Part shown: positions 1 to 12,410 of the stretch, piece after piece
Numbering within the stretch: the stretch's first letter is position 1
Layout: each line of letters begins with the position of its first letter
Origin: Lycocorax pyrrhopterus obiensis
Lineage: Eukaryota > Chordata > Aves > Passeriformes > Paradisaeidae
Direction of reading: 5' to 3'
DNA: 64,000 nt
Assembly (NCBI GenBank): GCA_014706295.1
Contig: JACSVZ010000004.1
Span: forward strand, 15,693,264 to 15,757,263
Notes under the pieces: model-generated
Database searches by the model: none
What the model saw: only the letters and a program-made list of their open reading frames with translations
What the model was told of the DNA's origin: nothing
Translations under genes and position numbers: made by a program

Positions 1-254
1 ACCCTCTGCGAAATACTGTGAAAATGTTATGATACGCTTTCCTGTTCCCACACAGTGGATCAAAGCACTTTGGACCATGAACCTCCAAAGGCAGAAGTCC
101 TTAAAAGCAAAAATGAATAGGAGAGCATGCCTTGGGGCTTTGCATGAGGTTGAATCTGATCCTGTAATCCAAGTCTCGGTTGGAACAGCAAAATACGAGA
201 GTGCCTACAGGGCCGTGGTGTGGAAGATTGACAGGCTTCCAGATAAAAATTCAA
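1..254 (+). CDS. STON1: STON1 exon (antepenultimate coding exon, 5' end outside window)
   Basis: Frame is set by complete codons from position 2. The exon encodes the mu-homology segment with FPVPTQWIKALWTMNLQRQK and ends in DKNSS. The donor GTAAAT begins at 255, leaving a phase 1 codon (A + GT in the next exon). No acceptor is visible at the left, so the exon is taken as open. Confidence 0.92.
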
Positions 255-3200
255 GTAAATAATCTGTGCTATAAAGTGATGGGCTTGGGTGTGTGTCTTC
301 ACCGTGTTTATGCTCGTGTACCTCCATCAGCTGTCATGGTTTGGGATTTATCTGTGGGATGTTGTTGGTAGAAGCTAGAGTAATCTTTTAGGAGAAGAGA
401 TTACAGACTTACAGGTTTTTTAAAATGATGTTTTCCTAATTTATTTGATGAAGGCAGATGTACTGTCAGTCATTTCAAGTGTGCAGTATCATGGAAGTGG
501 AGCTGATCATTCTGAGTAAACCTCAAAAACGTAGTAGTAAGGCTGGGGGAAGGGTTTATGCTTCCTGTGTACCAGCTGGGCAATGGGTGGGATGGGAAGC
601 AGAAGTTGGTTGGTAAAATGATTTGTTCACCCAGTATCACACAGCTAATAGGACAGGTGGTGGTGTCACTGCTGTGTCTTGGCTTTCTAGCATCATTTAA
701 GAAATGGTAGGTATGATACACAACTAGAAGGTGCTGTGGTTAAATTTGTTGTAGGAAGGCAACTGTGCTTTTGCAAAGGCTGATTTCTATTTCCTCTTTC
801 ATGGGTTTGTGCATTGAGATTGTACATTCATGGCAATAACTGCACTGACAAAAAATGCCTCCCACTTTATTCCCATTTCTTTCTGGTGGTGGTACCTCAC
901 TGAAAACTTGTATTGCAGTAAAAGCAACTGTGTTTTTAATTGCACACATGGAAGTAGTTAATTTACCTTAATTTAAAGGAGAAAATTTGACTTTTTGAAA
1001 AAGAAAAATATAAATATTTGGGTTTAAATTTCCAGTTTTTAGTTATGTTACCAGTACCTTTCTAAAGACATGGTACTTTCTTAAAGGCATAAACATTCTT
1101 GAGGAATACAGTATCCTGCTTCAAGTTCCGTAGAGTGAAGGCATTTGATCCTTTGCTTGATCCTTTGCATTATGTGTACCTGAGGTTTGGGGATCTGTTT
1201 AAGACAAGGGCACCTGGTTTTTTTTTTTTTTTGCATTTCATGTAAAATATCTGTAAAATCTGTACTTTTAAAAAAGGGAGCAAGTGTGTGTTACTCACAT
1301 ATGGATTGTCCTAGTCTTATATTGTCCTGTCTGGGGTAACTGCCTCTTTAAAATGTCCAGAAAAGATTTTATCTTCTTAAGTCCTGGTTTCAGGTATTCT
1401 ACTACTAAGCCAGGACTAATGGTGGCGGAAGAGCAAGGACAGAGAGAGGGAAGATAAGGGCATGGGCTGGGGAGACTGGAAAATGGACAGGGAGGGCAGA
1501 GGAGTTGATGGAGAGATGTAGGAGGACTAGAAGGCAGAAGGAGATTCTTCAGGTCTTGAAAATTCCTGTCCTGTGCTCCAGGTTTCAGAGATTTGCACCA
1601 TGTTGCTGTGACCCATGTGTTTTCCCAAGGCTTACAGGACTGTTTTTAGTATTCTTTGCTATTTAATGTGGCTTTGCTTCTGTAAAATCAAGTCAGCAGT
1701 TTAGGCAATTTCAAAGAAGATTATAAGCCTTCCAAATTCCCCGCAGTTCTTTCACCTGAAGATTTGATGTGCAAAATTAATTTCAGATTTAATTTATTTG
1801 AAAGTAAGAATTGGGGTTTTTTTGAGGCGTTCCACAGCTTTACATTATTTTCTACCAGTAGCTTAAACTTTTGACATTTGAATAATTTCTCTAGCTGAGA
1901 TCTGCAGAATCATTTGTCTCTGTGAAATGTTCATGCATTTGAAAAAACGTTTTGGTAGTAATACTGCCCAGTCAAATTTTAAACCTCTTTATCAAGTGCT
2001 CTCTATACAGTTAAGAGTTTAAAAATAGAGCTGTCCCAAGGCGTGCCAAAAGTCTGGAGACAGTCAAACTAATAGAAATATGTAAACTTTCATAATGTGT
2101 TTACCGCAGGCAGAAAAATATGCCGAGGATTTTGCTTTCAAAAAGCCTTTGTCCAAGGCTTCTTAAAAAAAAAAAAAAGGAAGGGAGAAGGAAATGTTGC
2201 CTACAGTTATATTGTGGCTCCATTTACAGACACTGAAATATGTTAATATCCACTGGATTGTACTAAAGCGTTTTCTTGGAAAAGTGGTGGCCAAGTGAAG
2301 TCAGTAGGAGCTGCAAGAAACACCAGACTTTTAAAAGCTGCCTATGCCTATTCAGATATATAGATGTTGAGTTTGGACTCAGAATTTTAGCACTATTTAA
2401 AGAAAAAAAGAAAAAAAAAGGGAAAAAGCAATAGGCTTTGAAGGGCTGATCCAGTGAAATTTCTGCAAAATGAGTCTGGGGCTCCAGACTGGGAGCTTTG
2501 TGTAAGGAAACACAGAACATGTTATGATTTTAGTACAGTACTGGGGCCAGACTTTGCAGTGGAGAAGCTGTGTCAGCTGCTTCCCAGGGAGTTCCCAGGG
2601 AGCAGGGGAGAGACTAGACTGCAAAACGCTGTGCTTTAATCACTTGCTGTGTAAATTTGAGCCCTGTGGTGCTTCCTGCTAGGACACCTCCATCCTTGAG
2701 CCGTTGTGTAAAGCAACAGTTCTTCAGCTGATTATTTCTACTTTCACTCTGCGTCGTGGAGCCACACTGAGGAAGCAGGGGCTAAATGACACAGCAAATT
2801 GGAGCTAGGGGAGCTTGTGGCTGCTGGCAGCCCTGTTACTGCCTTTAGCATCTGTGCAAGGACTCTGCTGTGGGAGGTGATGTGGTTCCCAGCAACCACC
2901 AGATGCTGCTTTTCTTTTTATCTAAACTGCCTAGGTGGAAACTCAAAGCCATGACTTTTTCCAGTGGGCTCCATCCCTGTCCAGCCACTTCTGGCACTGG
3001 CACCACTGTGAACTGCTGCTTGGTGGTGGTACTGTCCCAGTCCTCTATTTCCTATTTCTCCCAGCAGGTCGGACAAATGTACCCATTGAGACATAGCTGC
3101 AGGAGTTTTTAACTTCTAACAACCCTAATGTAAATCTGTTCTTAGTAATTGTTTGTGTTTTCATGTTCAAAATAAGAGTTTTAGAACTGGACCTATTTTG

Positions 3201-6200
3201 GCAAAAATAGAATGATTACATAACTAAGGTAACCAATACATTATTTTGGCTTTAATTGCTTTGCTTCATGAGTGTTTCTCAGATCAAGGTTGCTTGAATG
3301 CTACTTACACAGGTGAAATAGGGCTAAACAGTGTTAATAAGTGCAAAGTTAGATTATTAATTGCTTTTGAAATGCTAAATGAATGCTAAATTATATTTGG
3401 AATCTGGTTTCATAGTTTTACTGATCTTTTGTTTGTTTGTTTTGGCTTTTTGTTGGTATTCTTTAGAGAAAGAGAGCAAGAATTTGGAATGCTTTTAGGA
3501 AACAAGAACCAGATTTTCAGATTAAAGCAGACTAAAATCTCTCAATTCACTGAAGTCTTAACAAGTTGCATAGACACCTAAACTGCAGGGTTTCTGTCTC
3601 ATAAGTTAGATACTAAAAGCTCAGTTATGTCCCCAAATTATCTGGTTGCCTTTCAGGTTTGATTTCATCAGTCCAGGTGGTCATGTCTCCATGGTGCCTG
3701 ATGGGCCACATTTTGGATAGCTGGGCTTGAATATGTCATCTTGAATATGTCAGGGCTCCGGATATGTCACCTTAGCACACTGTGCCTGCTCCAACCCACC
3801 TGTCTTTCTACAGCACCTCCTTTTCTCTCCTTCTGGCCGACACCCGCCTTTCTCAGCATTACAGTTTCTTTCACAAAAAGATCTTCTACACACAGCCTCT
3901 CTTCTTGTAACTCCAGTGTAACACAAGGCCTGGGAAGCAGTGGTTTCATGGAGCAGAGATGACAAGAACTGCTCAGTTTTAGGTGAAAACTAAGGTGATA
4001 TTCACAGTCATCTGAGATGCACGTCAGTCACTTTGTCATCTGACAGCCAATGGGAAGAAGTTCCTCTACACTCCTAGCACAGCCCAGCAGCGGCAGAAGA
4101 ACTTCTCCGCAAGTGAAGAGGTGAGTACCTCTTCCTGACCTTGGTGTTGGTACAAGAGACAGATGGGCTGGGGGGAACCCTGTCTTTTAGGAATAGGCAA
4201 AAAGGTCCAATGGAAGCTGCTCCAGAGGACCGAAGGCAGTAGCCTTATCCAAATCCCAAACTTACTGTCTCTGCCATTGCAGGTTACAACCTAAGGAAAA
4301 GGAAGCACCCCAGAATTCACTGCATCTCGACACCAAGACCACCTCATGGGTGTGGGTCAGCTGGAATATAAGCCCAGAGGTTTCTTTAAAGGCTGGATGG
4401 TCCTAGAATCACAGCTATGCCATGTCTGGCAGGAAAATCTTCAGCAGCAGACCAAGAGGTATGGCCCATTCATGCCTGGACTCAAGTGGACATGTATTAT
4501 CCAACACTTACCATCTGACATCTGCCCAGGAAAATTCCAAGCAGTGATTACTTCTGGATTCCATTTCTCAGAAGACAAAATAATTTACTAGACAATTCCC
4601 ATTGCTGTTTGTTTCTTCATAGGCCTCCCCCCCCACAAAAAAACCCCAGGAGGATTCTGAATTTGATCTCCAAAAGCCCTTAGATCTATGCTGGTTGTCT
4701 TCTACCACAAATGAACTACAAGCAACAAACCATTTTTCCTCAGATCCTTGATTAACCACAGCCCCAGAGGCAGAGAGTGCCTTTTCCCTGGTCAAGACAT
4801 GCCATGGTGCTGCAATTCCTGCTGTCCTCCCCAGGATACTTCACTTGTGGCTGACACTGTGCAGCCCGACCCAGCAAACAGCACAAAGACCAGGTCAAGT
4901 GTGTGTGTTGCAAAGCTGCATCCTGGCATCACCACGGGAGAGGGGAGCAGGTCCTGGGAGCCAAAAGGAGCATGATTCAGATGGGACGGCATCTTGCAGT
5001 GTGGCTCTGGAAGAGGATGTTCCTTGTGATGTCCTGTTGCTGGGATGATGGAGGACTCAAGGATGGAGAGGCCTGCATCAACGGAGGCTCATTCCACCAT
5101 GTCCAGGCAGTCTGGAAGAGGGACTGTGGACCAAGAGAGAATTAGTGCAGGAGAAATGGGCTTGGACACAGCAAGAGGTGAGCAGCAGCAGGTCATGGAC
5201 AAGGCTCACATCACAGAGATGCAGAGATCTGCCTGCCCCTGGGTGCATGAGTGATGAAACACCATCTCCTCCTCACACTTGTTCTGTGCTGCAGCTTCAT
5301 TGTCAAGATGTTGGCAGGTGGCTGTAATCCTTATTTCTGACTTTGTTCCCTCCTCTATTTCCATAATAAAATCCCTAATGTTGCAGTTTTACTGGTCTCT
5401 GTGTTTTGTGTTACTGTCCTGAGACTTCAGCCACATGCTGCATGCCCCTGGCATGGTGCTCCTCGTGGACTGGGGACTTTTGTGCTCCAGTGCCTTGCAG
5501 GACCCTCTCCTGAGGTGTGCCCAGAGGTGTGTGTAATGTTTCAGGCAAAACCTGCAGCACAGACGGGCACTCAGCCCAAGGCTCCTAGGAGCAATGGAGA
5601 TGCAGCTTTTTTATTTATTTTTGCCTTACAAAATGCCTGTGAGCCTGTGGATGTGGAGTATTACCATGATTTTTCCCATGGGATGGATAAAGCTCAGTTT
5701 ATGTTAACTCCATGTTCAGTATTTCCTTCATTCTGATACAAAATTGATTCCTGTCACTGGAGGAAGCTAGTGCATAAAGAATGGGACATTTTTTCCTGAA
5801 CTTCGAGATTCCATTCAGTGTAATGGATGAAAACCAAATATACACTGCCAGGCTTGCCTTTGACAAAATACAAGCAATCCTTTCTCTGCTTTTTTGGTGT
5901 TTTTCCCCTGCCTGCAGCCAAAGCATAGTTAGTTGTCTATGCTGATGATTAAAATCCTGGAGAGAAGAAGAAATGCAGAATTGCTCTGTTTTGCCCTGAA
6001 GAATTTGGAGAGGATTCTTTTCATTATATTAAATTGTATTATCCTGCTTTCACACACATGGTGTGTGATGATGACTCCAGTTGCTTTGGGAAGTGGGCTT
6101 TCACCTTGGTGTTCCAGGAGAAGTGCCTGTCCTTATCATTGCCACATGTAAGAAATGCTAAAGCAAGTGATCCTTGGGATCATCCCTAGGATGATTAAAG

Positions 6201-7583
6201 TAATTCAGAATATGCTGCACAAATCCTTCATGACTCTGCTTTATAACATCACAGTTATTTTAGCAGTACTTTTTTTTTTTTTTGGCAGAAATGGGGTATG
6301 TTCTTTTCCAAGCTAGATTGGGACTCCAGGTAGCCTTTATCCTGGCGGGTGGGATGTATCTTGTTTGAGCAGCACTCTGAGCTGCACCTTTATCTTCCTG
6401 CCGTGGACATACTGTAATAAAGGATGGTACACAAGATAGCTGTAGTACTTGAAATAAGCACTGCAGTAAAATTTCTACAGCAGACAGCTTGGGAAAGGGG
6501 GTTATTGGACACAGGGCTGCATCTCTGCCTTGGCTACACTGGGACTTTCCAGCTTTTATTTTTCTGTAAGAGTAAGAAATGCATTTTTAAGGAAAAACTG
6601 ATATTCCATCAAGTAGTCTGAATTTAGCAACAAAGCCCTACGTTTGTAGTATTTTTCTCTCAATGAGAAGCTGAAAGGATCTGGTAAATCTTATGTAAAT
6701 TAATTTGTGCAGTGACTGTGAAAAGTGTGCTGAAGCAGGCAAAAAATAAATAAGGGGCCACCTTATTAATGCCCAAGTAGCAAAAGATTATAAATAGAAT
6801 AATCTTGTATCATAACAACAGCTCTGTGTTTATAAAAGGTAAAGCTGTACTCTCTTGCTAGGAGATGAACCTTACACTGTAAACAAAGAAAAGATAATTC
6901 ACTAATGGTGTGGTGGTTTTCTTTTCCAAGGTTTGGATCATCCACACAGCCTGTCTTACAAACTGGAACTCGGGTCAGACCAGGAGATACCATCTGACTG
7001 GTATCCATTTGCTACTGTCCAGTTTGTTGTTCATGATACGTGTGCCTCAGGAACGGAAGTGAAGTCCTTGGGCATAGAGAGTGATCTGCAGCCCCAGAAA
7101 CATGTGGTTCAGAAAGCTTTTTACAATTGCCAGGTATTCTCAGGGCTATGCTCTCCATGTTTTCCTCCTCTTCTTCCTCCCTGCTCCCCCATACACTATT
7201 TGAAAAGCAAATGTGCTTTGTATTCTAAGCACATCTTGCACGTACTTTTGATAATGACTTTGAGCAAAAGAATCATTAAATAATAATTCCTTGTCTGATC
7301 AAAGATGAGGCTGAAAAACAGGACTGTGAATACAGCTTTGTTTTTCCTCAGTTGAGCTATTTTTGAGAGTAGTGATTTTGAAATCTGTTGGGTCTGGAAA
7401 TATTTTGATTTTGTGTCAAAGCTTTTTCCATGCCATTGCTGCAGTCCACACTTTCAATGTCCAATTATTTCCTAATTCTACCTGCTGCTTTTTGTTTTCT
7501 ACCTACAGGTTGAAATTGAAAAGAAGTGGATCAGGCTTGATGGAGAAGACCCAGATAAGGCTGGCAACTGCCTAATGCAATGA
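1..7583 (+). CDS. STON1: stonin-1, C-terminal part (partial gene, last three coding exons)
   Basis: Stonins are cytosolic endocytic adaptors related to the mu subunit of AP-2. Only the end of the mu-homology domain lies in the window. Three pieces join in phase: 1-254, 6931-7133 and 7509-7583, giving about 176 codons and a TGA stop. Conserved blocks include ALWTMNLQRQKSLKAKMNRR, VVWKIDRLPDKNSS, YKLELGSDQEIPSDWYPFAT and the ending VEIEKKWIRLDGEDPDK, all typical of stonin-1. The first exon is open at the left edge, so the start codon, the N-terminal region and most of the mu domain lie outside. Splice sites are GTAAAT/CCAAG (phase 1) and GTATTC/TACAG (phase 0). The gene lies directly upstream of GTF2A1L on the same strand, as in mammals. 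STON2 is the alternative, but the GTF2A1L-LHCGR context fits STON1. Confidence 0.93.
255..6930 (+). other. STON1 intron, no gene recognised
   Basis: A 6.7 kb intron with no coding match on either strand. It holds A/T runs (T-run near 1219-1231, A-run near 2165-2178, A-rich 2398-2430, T-run near 6271-6284), a C-run near 4627, and a polyadenylation-like site near 5364. The short open frames here look random. Confidence 0.6.
6931..7133 (+). CDS. STON1: STON1 penultimate coding exon
   Basis: Acceptor CTTTTCCAAG ends at 6930 and donor GTATTC begins at 7134. The exon is 203 nt, beginning with two bases that complete a Ser codon and then LDHPHSLSYKLELGSDQEIP. It ends in phase 0 after AFYNCQ. This is a highly conserved stretch of the stonin mu-homology domain. 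Confidence 0.93.
7509..7583 (+). CDS. STON1: STON1 last coding exon
   Basis: Acceptor TACCTACAG ends at 7508. Twenty-four codons, VEIEKKWIRLDGEDPDK through GNCLMQ, are followed by TGA at 7581-7583. This matches the known stonin-1 C-terminus. Confidence 0.92.
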   Translation, partial: VEIEKKWIRLDGEDPDKAGNCLMQ

Positions 7584-7956
7584 AAGAGGACAGGAGGCAC
7601 CATCATAGGATATTAGTAGGAATCAATTTACATAGGAAATTCTATTGTTAGAAGAAGCGCGGTGACCTAGTCTAGGGTAAACATGGTCATTGAATTTTTT
7701 TAGTGCTTAAGGGTTTGAGTCTGCAAATCAGTACTCATTTGACTGGCCTGCATTCAAGTAAACTTCCTGTCATGGGAGTCCTGGGATGAATGAGGTCTCC
7801 TTGTCAGAGCTGCAGGATGTGAGCACTTCATTGACTGATTCTAATAGATTATTTTCCTGTTGTGTAGCTTTAACTTGGGAATGATCTCATACTCCATGTT
7901 GAAACCTAATGGCACTAATCAAAGGGTTCATGTCACTTGGACAAATCATATTTGGT

Positions 7957-7962
7957 AATAAA
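7957..7962 (+). promoter_or_regulatory. candidate STON1 polyadenylation signal
   Basis: AATAAA about 375 bases after the STON1 stop. It is the first canonical hexamer downstream. Another lies at 11690-11695, so a longer 3' UTR is possible. Confidence 0.4.
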
Positions 7963-10900
7963 AGCTGCCAGAGTGCGTATGTGCAGACCAGCACCTGTGT
8001 AAGGTCCGGCAGGACCAATTACATTTTTTAGTGCTGTTGGAAAACTAAAGTCTCTCCTGTTTCTGCCCCCCTTGACGTACGTGAACAGAACAAGTCCAAA
8101 TAATATTCTCAACAAGAGCCTTAATTAATGAGTTGGAAACTGGATGATTTCATTGGGAAAAAGGGTCCTCTGCAATAATATTCTTTATTTTTCTGTGGCT
8201 GCAACTGTTTCCTCCTCAGCACTTTATAGGTTCACTCTAAGCAATCTCTTGGGCAAAAAAACCATATGGCAGATGTGATTGAAGTTTCTGTACCAGCATT
8301 AGACAGTTCTTTTTCGCTACTGTAGCAAGTGAGATGAGGGGTGGATTCTCAGAATGTAAATCAGTCCAGGCCTATTTCATCTGATGAGGCTTTGAGAATT
8401 TACACCACAGGAGGTTCTCCCCCACAAGCTGGAGAAAAGACTGGTTGCTGCTGTTTGCTCGGTGTCTCCTTTAGGATGCGAGTTCCAGATGTTGGTATGG
8501 AAACTGCAGGAGCTGTGGCTTTGAGTAACTTTTCAGACATGCATGGGAAGGGAGATGTTTTCATGCTACTGGCTCTAAAGGCATTTTCCGTGGGGAAATA
8601 ACGCAGGAATGGACTGGCACAAGAGACATGAAGCTGTGATGCTTCATTCGGGCAGCCTGAGCTACTAATCACTAATGCCAGTGTGTTAACTGTGTTTTCA
8701 ACAAACAATTGGCCTTTAGGGAAAGGCTCTAATACTTCCCTTCAGCCATTATCCCCTTTGTCATTTTCTGCAGGCTGTAATTCCAAGTTTGAAAAAATAT
8801 GATAAATTAAAAAAATGCTCATGATACTTTTTTTTTTTGGCTGCAGTTTTCCTAAAATTATCCTTACTTCAAACAAAAATTAGTGGAGAACAAAAACATA
8901 GTAATGCACTGCCTCACTTTATATTTTGTACAGCTTGTAAATGTTTATATGAACACTGTGTAAAAATGCAGATAAATATTACTCCCCAAAAGTAGAAATA
9001 TGTGGGATATACACGGAGAAAATTACCAGTCTGAGGAAACAGAAGACCATAATATGAACCTAGTTCATCACAATAAACTTCTCCCCCCATCCGGAAGCTG
9101 AGAATGAAATGGGTAATAGATTCTATAGTAAGTCCTGAGGGCAGGTTTTTTATGGGCACTGCATTGCCAAAGCCCCAAATCGACTATTATGGTATTTGGG
9201 CTTCTCTATATATTCCTTTTTATTAGCAGATTATATTGTTATAAATCTAAGCAAGCGTTGGACTGTAGTAGTGATCCAAATATGTCTCAGCTGTCGCATC
9301 CTCCGTCTGTGTTTTGACTTGAGAAGCCATTTGCACCTTCAAGTCATGTTTGGTGTGTTTTATTAATAATTTTGGTTTATATTCTGCTCAGCTGAACCAA
9401 GGGGCACAGTGTGCACCAGGGCAAAGTGTTTATACTTGGCAACATGGCAAGCTCTGCAGTTTGCTGAAGTCCATGGTTATACTACAGCTACAATATTTAT
9501 TAACCTCTTTGCTCACTGAGGTAGAGGAAGCAAAATATGCATTGCGATTACCTGCAGTTACCTTCGTCTGAGGCTGACTTGTTTTGATTGGCATTAACAC
9601 AGCTAATTCAGTAAACCTATTAACAGTGGTTGCTTTCCAAAGCCTGTCTCGCCCAGCTGGCCCCTATTTTTCTGTTCTTAAGAAGGAGGAACCTGAATAT
9701 CTCCATTCTACCTCTCTTTCACCTTAGGATCTCCATTCACAGCACTCACCTCCTGGGCATTGGTACCTAGTGGTGTTACAGTTTCTGCAGAAGCAGTGGC
9801 TGCTTTTCTGCTCTCAGGTGTCTGCTGTGTCTCAGGATGTGTTTAAGTAGCCTGTGTAGTGTTGACCCTTCAAGATACAAGCTACTGTTTGCAGTAAGTG
9901 GCTTAAATAATGAATGACCACCTCACAAGTCACCATTCCTGCCAGAGAGTTGTATTAAGGTGTTATGGGGCAAATGCTCATTCAGACTTACTGAATTCAT
10001 TAACATAAAAAGGTCAAGCTACAGCTTTATCTGTGTTGCAAACTCTTGGATTTTCATCTGAGGCTTCCAAGACTTGCAATTAACTTTGATCAGAATTGGA
10101 TCAGGATCACAGGGAATTAATTCCATAGAAATACTGCTACACTGAAAGAAAGTTCCTTTGTTTAATACATGGCTTTCGGTTTAAACTTGACAATTAGTGC
10201 AGCCTAAGGTTGAATAATTGCCCTGTTCAGTCTCACACTGATGTTTATACACCTTGATGTCAGAATATTTAAAAATAGGCTGCAGTCTAGTGAAAGAAAA
10301 TTTGGGTTGTCTTTTTCCCCCCCATCAAATTCTAACTTCCTCTTCTTTTGCAACATGTCAAACCAGAAACACCCAGGCTTCCCCTTTCTTCTGCGTTGTC
10401 TTGAGCATAACCTACTGAACAAATATTCTTAACTTTAAGACTCATTGCTAACATTTTCCTTGAATGTTACAGCAGCTGATAGTGAGTAAACACATGGGCT
10501 CTGAATTCTTTAGAAATCTGGGCTACAAGTAGTCTAACTGTAATTTTGGGGAGGGGAATGGAGATGAGGAACAGTTGCTATAAGCTGTTGGGATGCTCAG
10601 TGTCCAGCTAGCAGAAGGACTGGAGCTTTAAATAACCCATGAGGCACTGGCATCATGTGAGGAACCGGGTTTCACACGTGTCTGATCTTGCTTCCCGCAG
10701 CGAGTGCCTGCAGTCGCTGAAATGCTTCCAACCGTCTGGGTCACTTAAGATGCTGACATTTCCCTAACATTTACTTCAGGGCAGCATTTAGGTATTATCT
10801 GTGTTTCCTTCACAAACGACCAGCAGGGTTTGGGATATTTTATATTTAAAACATAAATCACTGAGAACAACTATTTTTATAGGGTGTTTGTCTTACTTAC

Positions 10901-11901
10901 AAAGTGTTGTACTTGCTGAAGCCGACAAACTTTATCTTTGCATTCATCTTTCTCATACTAATTGTATTACTCCAGGTAACTGGTACTTGATGTAATTTTG
11001 GATTCAAACACCCGTTGAAGTCAATGGAAGTCTTTTAACTGACAAAATGGGATCTGCATCAAAGTCTCTAAGAATAAAAGAGAGGCAAAAAAAAGAAGAA
11101 AGAACTAGTGGTAATGGTCTGTAGATGATTTTTTTATGTTAGTAAGTAAGAAACCTGCAATGCCTGCTTATTCCAACCAGAAGAGAGCACAAAGGATAGG
11201 AAAAGAGGTGTTACTGGATGTCACAGCTGAAGCTTTGCAGTGATTGGGAACAATGGTTCTGTTGCCCCTGGGTAGCAGTTCCCGAGAAATGAGGATGATG
11301 ATGCACTCCATTGATACCAAGCTACTGTCATCCTTATGCTCCTTGCTTTGATTTCCTCCAGATTCTGTATTAGTTGTCCAAAAGTATTTTACATCTGAAC
11401 ACGTTTTCACACGTTACTTTTGGTTGTGTTTATTTTGCTTGGCAGACTTCTTAGCTGCTGTATTGGTGTCCATACTTCTATTTTGCATTTATTTGTCTTT
11501 TTGTTACTTAACACAGTAACTGAGTGCTGCAGTTAGTAGTCCTTAGCAATAATTTTGATAACTCTGAAGCAGTGCTGTTACTCCTAATGGAAACTATAAT
11601 TTTATTTGGGTCTTTTGTCAGTATAAGTACAAACGGATCATGCTGATAATCTTGTAATAACATTTTGTAGATTGCATATTGATTAAAAAAATAAAGTTGT
11701 ATTTCAAACTAGCAGTTTCTTGTCCCCTCACTAGAAATATATCGAGGTAGTTTTGAATTTACTATAGTTAACTGGTTGATCTTGATCATCAGGTATTGCA
11801 GCTCATTAGAAAGAACAGTTCTAGTCTGTGGGTGGGGAATATCACTCCTCATATTAGATAAAGTTGGTTGCAGAAAGCTCAACGATGCACTGTATTACAT
11901 T

Positions 11902-12410
11902 TATCATGGAATGGCTTGGGGAGGAAGGGACCTTAAAGATTATCCAGTTCCAATCCCCCTGCCATGGGTAGGGACAATTTTCACTAGACCGGGTTGTGAA
12001 AGTGTCAGCCAACCATGAACGCTTCCAGGGTTGCGGCATCCACAGCTTCTCTGGGCAACCTGTGCCAGTGCCTCACCACCCTCACAGTAAAGAATTTCTT
12101 CCTAACGTCTGATCCAAACCTGCCCCCTTTCAATTTAAAGCCATTCCCACTTGTACTATCACTAATTGCTCTTGTAACAGCTTTTTGTAGCCCCCTTTAG
12201 GTACTGGAAGGTGCTGTAAGGTCTCCCTGGAGCCTTTCTCTTTTCTAGGCTGAACAGCCCCAGCTCTCTCTGTTTTCACAGGAGGGGTGCTCCAGTTCTC
12301 TGAGCATCTCTGTGGGCACCCTCTGGACTCACTCCAGCAGGTCCGTGTCTGTCTTATGTTGGGGGCCCCAGAGCTGGATGCAGCACTCTGGGTGGGGTCT
12401 CACAATGGTT
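11902..12410 (-). mobile_element. CR1 LINE fragment (3' part)
   Basis: Read on the + strand, the segment shows the CR1 3' end in reverse: a degenerate CATGGAATGG start, then GGAAGGGACCTTAAAGAT, CCCCCTGCCATGGG, CCACAGCTTCTCTGGGCAAC and GGGGGCCCCAGAGCTGGATG. It is 5'-truncated, as most CR1 copies are. The right edge is approximate, where similarity fades after the TGGGGTCTCACAA motif. No intact ORF. Confidence 0.85.
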
